A stretch of DNA of 15,529 nucleotides from Candidatus Aenigmatarchaeota archaeon (GTDB lineage Archaea > Aenigmatarchaeota > Aenigmatarchaeia > CG10238-14): NCBI GenBank assembly GCA_030672375.1, contig DAOVGP010000018.1, forward strand, positions 1 through 15,529, read 5' to 3'. The position numbers and the translations under genes were made by a program. Positions within the stretch are counted from its first letter, which is position 1; each line of letters begins with the position of its first letter. The notes under the pieces were generated by a model. It searched no databases. It worked only from the letters and a program-made list of their open reading frames with translations, and was not told the DNA's origin. Shown here piece by piece: positions 13,464 to 15,529 of this stretch.

Positions 13464-13476
13464 TTTATATTATTAA
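13464..13476 (+). promoter_or_regulatory. TATA box of the tRNA-Thr gene
   Basis: TTTATATTATTAA is centred about 29 nt before the first tRNA base, as is typical for archaeal tRNA promoters. Confidence 0.6.
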
Positions 13477-13497
13477 CGGTAATACAATAGAAAATAT

Positions 13498-13603
13498 GCC
13501 TCGGTGGCTCAGTCCGGTAGAGCGGTTGACTTGTAACTGGTCTTTTGATGAAAGATGATAGAAGGAGATCAGCATGTCGGGGGTTCAAATCCCTCCCGAG
13601 GCT
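13498..13603 (+). tRNA. tRNA-Thr(UGU) with a 32-nt intron at 37/38
   Basis: The acceptor stem GCCTCGG pairs perfectly with CCGAGGC (13596-13602), and the discriminator is T13603, as in many archaeal tRNA-Thr. The D arm is GCTC/GAGC. The anticodon stem GTTGA (13525-13529) pairs with TCAGC (13569-13573). The anticodon TGT is at 13532-13534 and the T arm is GGGGG/TTCAAAT/CCCTC. The intron is 13536-13567 (one base of shift is possible because A13536 and A13568 are alike). The precursor can fold a relaxed bulge-helix-bulge: C13530-G13565, U13531-G13564 and U13532-A13563, with 3-nt bulges UAA and AGA. The intron itself holds a hairpin TCTTT-TGATG-AAAGA (13541-13555). CCA is not encoded. Confidence 0.95.
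13536..13567 (+). other. Archaeal tRNA intron
   Basis: The intron lies after position 37 of tRNA-Thr and is expected to be removed by the EndA splicing endonuclease, which recognises the bulge-helix-bulge fold. The inner part is a 5-bp hairpin. Confidence 0.85.
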
Positions 13604-13612
13604 TTCTATTTT
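13603..13612 (+). terminator. T-rich terminator of the tRNA gene
   Basis: TTTCTATTTT directly follows the acceptor stem. Its last two bases overlap the stop codon of the convergent DUF4430-like gene. Confidence 0.5.
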
Positions 13613-14684
13613 AATGATACATGATCTCAGGCATACCCAAGACCCCAATTCTATTAGATTCTCTAGGGATATAAAAATCTGTCCTTTTTTTAGAAGCAAA
13701 ACAAGATCCTTTTGGCATCTCAGTTTGTATAAATTCCACGATATCTCCTTCCTTCAAAGGATATTTATCGGCCGCGACACCCGGGGCCTTACCGTTCACG
13801 AAGAAACCCCAATAATTTCCATTAGTATTCTCAACTCCATTCACAGAATCTATCATCATTCCCCATTTCCTATGATAACTTGTTTCTATGTCCAAACCAG
13901 CATTAACAGAAGAATCATAAACAGTTGCGCCGGGTATTATACCATTAATATCCAGGATGACCCTTTGATAAACTTTATGGCCATTTAAATTCTGTGGGTT
14001 GTTGTATCTTTCGATTTGGAATCCCGTTCTTTTATATTCCTTAACACTTTGAAGATTTAGATTCAATTTAGGCATTTCACGTGTCAAGGGAGTCATTAAC
14101 ATATCGATTGGAACATGAATTTCTATATTAGTTTCTATCAAACCACTTTCTAGACTTTTCTGATATTTTTCCAATGGATTGAATTCCACTTGATAACTTG
14201 GCTGAATAAGGGTCTCAAAAGGTATCATATATTCTTTATTTGTGACGTAAGTAGGAGCAACATCATTTTGACTTGTAAATAAATCTAAAACAGGAATTGT
14301 TGGTTGTTTTATTATCGGAAAGAAAGGTGCTAACGGTTTTATCGGTTCAAGGTTTTTGAAAGGATCCAATCCAATGAGTGGTAATTGCACAGTAGGTTTT
14401 AAATCGTAAACTAATCTAATACCGGCTTTCTTGAAAATCTTTTTCATAGAATATACAAGTTTTCCTTCCTCATCCATCTGTATGGTCAAAATCCCATATT
14501 TCAATTCCTTTTTAATCTCTAAAGTGGCAGTTTTTTCATCTTCATTTATCGTGATATTTTTGGTCAAGTTTATGGTCTGTTTTACAAATTCCAATGGGTT
14601 CTCAAGAGAAAAGAGATGTTTTAGGAAATGTGGGAGATTTGAAGTAGAAGTTTTTGGGTTTTCAAGTTTCAACAATTGTGGCAT
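13611..14684 (-). CDS. DUF4430-like protein without signal peptide
   Basis: The 357-residue protein ends in a beta-grasp-like DUF4430 domain (about 238-322): a GATVYDSSVNAG stretch (252-263), YWGFFVNGKAPGVAADKYPL (291-310) and KEGDIVEFIQTE. DUF4430, related to the C-terminal domain of transcobalamin, is usually found in secreted or surface-anchored proteins. Here the N terminus (MPQLLKLENPKTSTSNLPHF) has no signal peptide, and no membrane helix is visible. Residues 40-95 look like a beta-rich domain (TATLEIKKELKYGILTIQMD), and 96-215 are Pro-rich and of unknown fold. The ATG has no Shine-Dalgarno site; a TATA-like AATAAATTATA about 23 nt upstream suggests a leaderless transcript. The exact role is unknown; ligand binding is only a family-level guess. 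Confidence 0.75.
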   Translation of the reverse strand: MPQLLKLENPKTSTSNLPHFLKHLFSLENPLEFVKQTINLTKNITINEDEKTATLEIKKELKYGILTIQMDEEGKLVYSMKKIFKKAGIRLVYDLKPTVQLPLIGLDPFKNLEPIKPLAPFFPIIKQPTIPVLDLFTSQNDVAPTYVTNKEYMIPFETLIQPSYQVEFNPLEKYQKSLESGLIETNIEIHVPIDMLMTPLTREMPKLNLNLQSVKEYKRTGFQIERYNNPQNLNGHKVYQRVILDINGIIPGATVYDSSVNAGLDIETSYHRKWGMMIDSVNGVENTNGNYWGFFVNGKAPGVAADKYPLKEGDIVEFIQTEMPKGSCFASKKRTDFYIPRESNRIGVLGMPEIMYH

Positions 14685-14809
14685 AGGATAGCCTGTTTTT
14701 TATAATTTATTCATTTATGGTATTCAGATAATAAATATTTGGTACAGCCTCGAGAGAAGGTATATTGAAAATAATTATGATAATTTCATTGATGTTTTTT
14801 ATTCTATTC

Positions 14810-15346
14810 TTAATTTTTGGTAGAAGGTTGGTTGTTCATTGAAATGAACTTTTTAAAAATGATTAAAAACCAAGGAGCATATTCATGAGGATTCTTTTCT
14901 ATGTCTTCTTTGAGTTCGTCTAAACTGAGGAACTTATAATCAGAAATTTCTTCTTCATTGGGGAAAATCTCATCAATACCTTCAGTTATTAAGAATGCAT
15001 CAATTTCATTTTCTGACCCAACATCTTTGTAACGTGTTTGATACCTTATCTTAAATAAAAAATCTACTTTCTTACATTCTACACCAAGTTCATCTGGAAG
15101 TCTTCTTCTGACAGCATCCTCGTAACTTTCACCTTCATGGACATGACTACTGATAGAACCATCCCAGAAACCAGGCCATAATCTTTTCCTGCTAGCTCTC
15201 TTAGTAATTAAGAACTCACCTTTACTGTTTATGACCATTAAAGTGAAGGCCCTATGTAGAATACCATCTCCATCGTGGCACTTCATCTTTTCTTCTGTCC
15301 CTATGATGTTATCGTTTTCATCTACAATTGAGATATACTCAGACAT
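14810..15346 (-). CDS. Type 1 isopentenyl-diphosphate isomerase-like Nudix protein, Cys replaced by Ser
   Basis: Type 1 IPP isomerase interconverts IPP and DMAPP for isoprenoid lipids. The 178 residues contain the metal-binding His pair H24 and H31 (HDGDGILHRAF), the Nudix segment EGESYEDAVRRRLPDELG and the acidic ENE (112-114). Spacing matches E. coli Idi (H25, H32, C67, H69, E114, E116), and H68 is kept. At the place of the catalytic C67 stands S66 (DGSISSHVH). As I recall, haloarchaeal homologues also lack this Cys (DGTVASHP), so the branch may use another mechanism or another substrate. AGGT precedes the ATG. The gene is divergent from mevalonate kinase (76-bp spacer), which supports an isoprenoid role. 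Confidence 0.78.
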   Translation of the reverse strand: MSEYISIVDENDNIIGTEEKMKCHDGDGILHRAFTLMVINSKGEFLITKRASRKRLWPGFWDGSISSHVHEGESYEDAVRRRLPDELGVECKKVDFLFKIRYQTRYKDVGSENEIDAFLITEGIDEIFPNEEEISDYKFLSLDELKEDIEKNPHEYAPWFLIIFKKFISMNNQPSTKN

Positions 15347-15362
15347 GGGATAACCTTAATTA

Positions 15363-15396
15363 GGTTTATAAATAGGAAAATTAATTTAAATGCTTT
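15363..15396. promoter_or_regulatory. Overlapping divergent promoters of the IPP isomerase-like and mevalonate kinase genes
   Basis: The 76-bp spacer holds two TATA-like elements, TTTATAAATAGG (15364-15375 region) and AATTTAAATGC (15386-15396). The first best fits mevalonate kinase (its transcript must include AGGTGAT at 15414-15420). The second, read on the minus strand, best fits the isomerase-like gene. The promoters would cross, allowing joint control. Confidence 0.4.
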
Positions 15397-15422
15397 GAAC
15401 ATTGTTTATTTTAGGTGATTTG

Positions 15423-15529
15423 ATGGGAAGAGGGTCTGGTTTTGGAAAAGTTATCTTGTTTAATGAACATTTTGTTGTTCATGGCATACCAGGAATAGTC
15501 TCGGCCATGGATTCAGTAGCTGATTCCGA
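15423..15529 (+). CDS. mvk: Mevalonate kinase, N-terminal part (runs off the window)
   Basis: Only 35 codons are visible. GFGKVILFNEHFVVHGIPGI is the standard GHMP-kinase opening of archaeal mevalonate kinase (G-K-V-I-L-F-x-E-H-x-V-V-x-G). The enzyme phosphorylates mevalonate in the cytoplasmic mevalonate pathway. AGGTGAT (15414-15420) is 2 nt before the ATG with one TTG-like overlap (AGGTGATTTGATG), the same layout as the helical-protein gene at 4135. The catalytic domain lies outside the window. Confidence 0.92.
   Translation, partial: MGRGSGFGKVILFNEHFVVHGIPGIVSAMDSVADS

Noticed and set aside
13537..13572. CTGGTC/GATCAG pairing as the real pre-tRNA stem
   Set aside because: It would break the anticodon stem GTTGA/TCAGC, which is needed for a normal tRNA; treated only as a competing fold.
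13451..13699. 82-codon minus-strand frame across the tRNA gene
   Set aside because: It runs through the tRNA-Thr and into the convergent gene in another frame; tRNA complements often give such frames.

Overview
The window is AT-rich archaeal chromosome with almost no free space. Archaeal identity is clear from Spt5, SecE, aIF1A, a RIO1-type kinase, a Dim2-like KH protein, both topoisomerase VI subunits, Trm56, Taw1 and Taw2, mevalonate kinase, an intron-containing tRNA, TATA-box promoters and GGTGAT-type Shine-Dalgarno sites. The exact lineage cannot be fixed from this sequence. The surface-protein style and small genes would suit a DPANN-like or early-branching euryarchaeal lineage, but that is a guess. 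I see no insertion sequence, CRISPR array, prophage or other mobile element.

Layout. (1) 1-846: the end of a pilin-like or other secreted protein converges on a small membrane coiled-coil protein. (2) 897-4014, minus strand: FKBP-type prolyl isomerase, FtsZ (FtsZ1-like), SecE, Spt5 and L11. This is the archaeal division/translocon/transcription/ribosome cluster, here without L1, L10 and P1 after L11. L11 carries a long charged linker. (3) 4135-4722: an unrecognised helical protein, then a small Cys-rich zinc-finger gene broken by an in-frame TAA. (4) 4723-5571: Taw2, the second wyosine enzyme. (5) 5568-9856, minus strand: aIF1A, Rio1, Dim2-like KH protein, topoisomerase VI B and A, overlapping from Rio1 onward. 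(6) 9919-11350: Trm56 and Taw1, convergent. (7) 11382-13410, minus strand: a three-gene membrane operon of a four-repeat NEW3/Ig-like surface protein, a 52-residue two-helix membrane protein and a single-domain NEW3-like protein. (8) 13498-13603: tRNA-Thr(UGU) with a 32-nt intron. (9) 13611-14684: a DUF4430-like protein with no signal peptide. (10) 14810-15529: a type 1 IPP isomerase-like Nudix protein (catalytic Cys replaced by Ser) divergent from mevalonate kinase.

How the parts fit. Most of the window is information processing: tRNA modification (Taw1, Taw2, Trm56), small-subunit maturation (Rio1, Dim2), translation initiation, DNA topology, and transcription/secretion. The last two genes belong to isoprenoid lipid synthesis. 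Genes at transcript starts tend to lack a Shine-Dalgarno site and have a TATA box about 23-28 nt before the ATG (probably leaderless). Downstream genes carry GGTG-type sites. The least explained parts are the NEW3 membrane operon, the interrupted zinc finger, the L11 linker and the DUF4430 protein.
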